Below, piece by piece: positions 31,382 through 31,642 of a stretch of 31,642 nucleotides of DNA; the stretch's first letter is position 1, and each line of letters opens with the position of its first letter. The stretch is from assembly GCA_023663505.1 (NCBI GenBank), contig JAMPHH010000035.1, positions 1 through 31,642 on the forward strand, in the 5' to 3' direction. The notes below the pieces were generated by a model. That model searched no databases, was not told the origin of the DNA, and was given only the letters and a program-made list of their open reading frames with translations. The stretch is from Muribaculum sp. GTDB taxonomy: Bacteria; Bacillota; Clostridia; Lachnospirales; Lachnospiraceae. The position numbers and the translations under genes were made by a program.

Positions 31382-31642
31382 CGAGATTTTGTGATGTTGT
31401 GATGGAGATGGCATATGGGGGCTATAACATTATGTGGAATTGTTTGTAGGCTTGGGGAATGACAGTAAACGTATTAAATGGAATCCTTTGAAAAAAAACA
31501 AGGGTTATGATAATACTGCCTGAAAAAATAGGACAAACGCATCAATAAATTTTGATATGCGAGAACTGTCGACGTATATGGTAGTTCCTAAAATAAAGAG
31601 TGCCTGCCTGGTATTCGCATTTTTGTGTGAATACTGGGCAGG
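31382..31642 (+). other. Terminal non-coding stretch ending in a truncated inverted repeat
   Basis: No convincing gene is present in the last 261 bases. CCTGCC..GTATTC (31603-31616) pairs with GAATAC..GGCAGG to the final base, a long imperfect stem cut by the window edge; it is probably a terminator whose T-run lies outside. A weak promoter-like TTGATA-17 bp-TATATG is at 31552-31580. The frame starting at 31556 stays open to the end, but only for 29 codons. Confidence 0.5.

Overview
The window looks like a chromosomal segment of a Lachnospiraceae-type gut clostridium. This is inferred from the protein families and their order: an FtsA-like ATPase fused to a long C-terminal extension beside coaE and polA, an ACT/DUF711 gene pair, pta-ackA, a meso-diaminopimelate dehydrogenase, cheV, and strong AGGAGG-type ribosome binding sites. 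I could not run a database search, so family names rest on motifs recognised by eye. Almost everything is on the + strand. The exceptions are tmcAL and one very small gene beside a tRNA.

Layout. Positions 1-4834 hold a two-component system/ABC transporter locus: the tail of an OmpR-type response regulator that appears frameshifted, a histidine kinase, an ABC ATPase and an FtsX-type permease. A promoter-like region with two sets of 11-bp-period direct repeats lies between kinase and ATPase. Next come cheV (with a 12-bp inverted repeat starting at its presumed transcription start), a divergent sirtuin-like protein, and a 969-residue, very acidic, repeat-rich, single-pass membrane protein. From 9.8 to 15.4 kb are hisH, hisF, ung, ddh, lysA and an LD-carboxypeptidase, i.e. 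histidine synthesis, DNA repair, and lysine/peptidoglycan metabolism.

Positions 15.4-16.4 kb hold a tRNA-Leu(CAA), a convergent 49-codon gene sharing its terminator, and an orphan zinc-finger membrane protein. Then follow polA, and the overlapping coaE / FtsA-like / WalJ-type metallo-beta-lactamase genes, then the ACT and DUF711 genes. tmcAL (acetate-dependent tRNA modification) is divergent from pta-ackA (acetate production).

The last 3 kb is accessory in character: a nucleotidyltransferase, the 5' stub of what looks like a second nucleotidyltransferase, an orphan Imm70-like immunity gene joined directly to that stub, and an Rpn/PD-(D/E)XK transposase-type gene with a near-consensus promoter.

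The observations most worth following are: (1) the acidic repeat membrane protein and the sirtuin-like protein next to it that lacks the usual catalytic motifs; (2) the FtsA-like ATPase with three beta-grasp-looking segments; (3) the nucleotidyltransferase-stub/Imm70 junction; (4) an 18-bp sequence repeated in four intergenic regions; and (5) the 49-codon gene, which has its own promoter.
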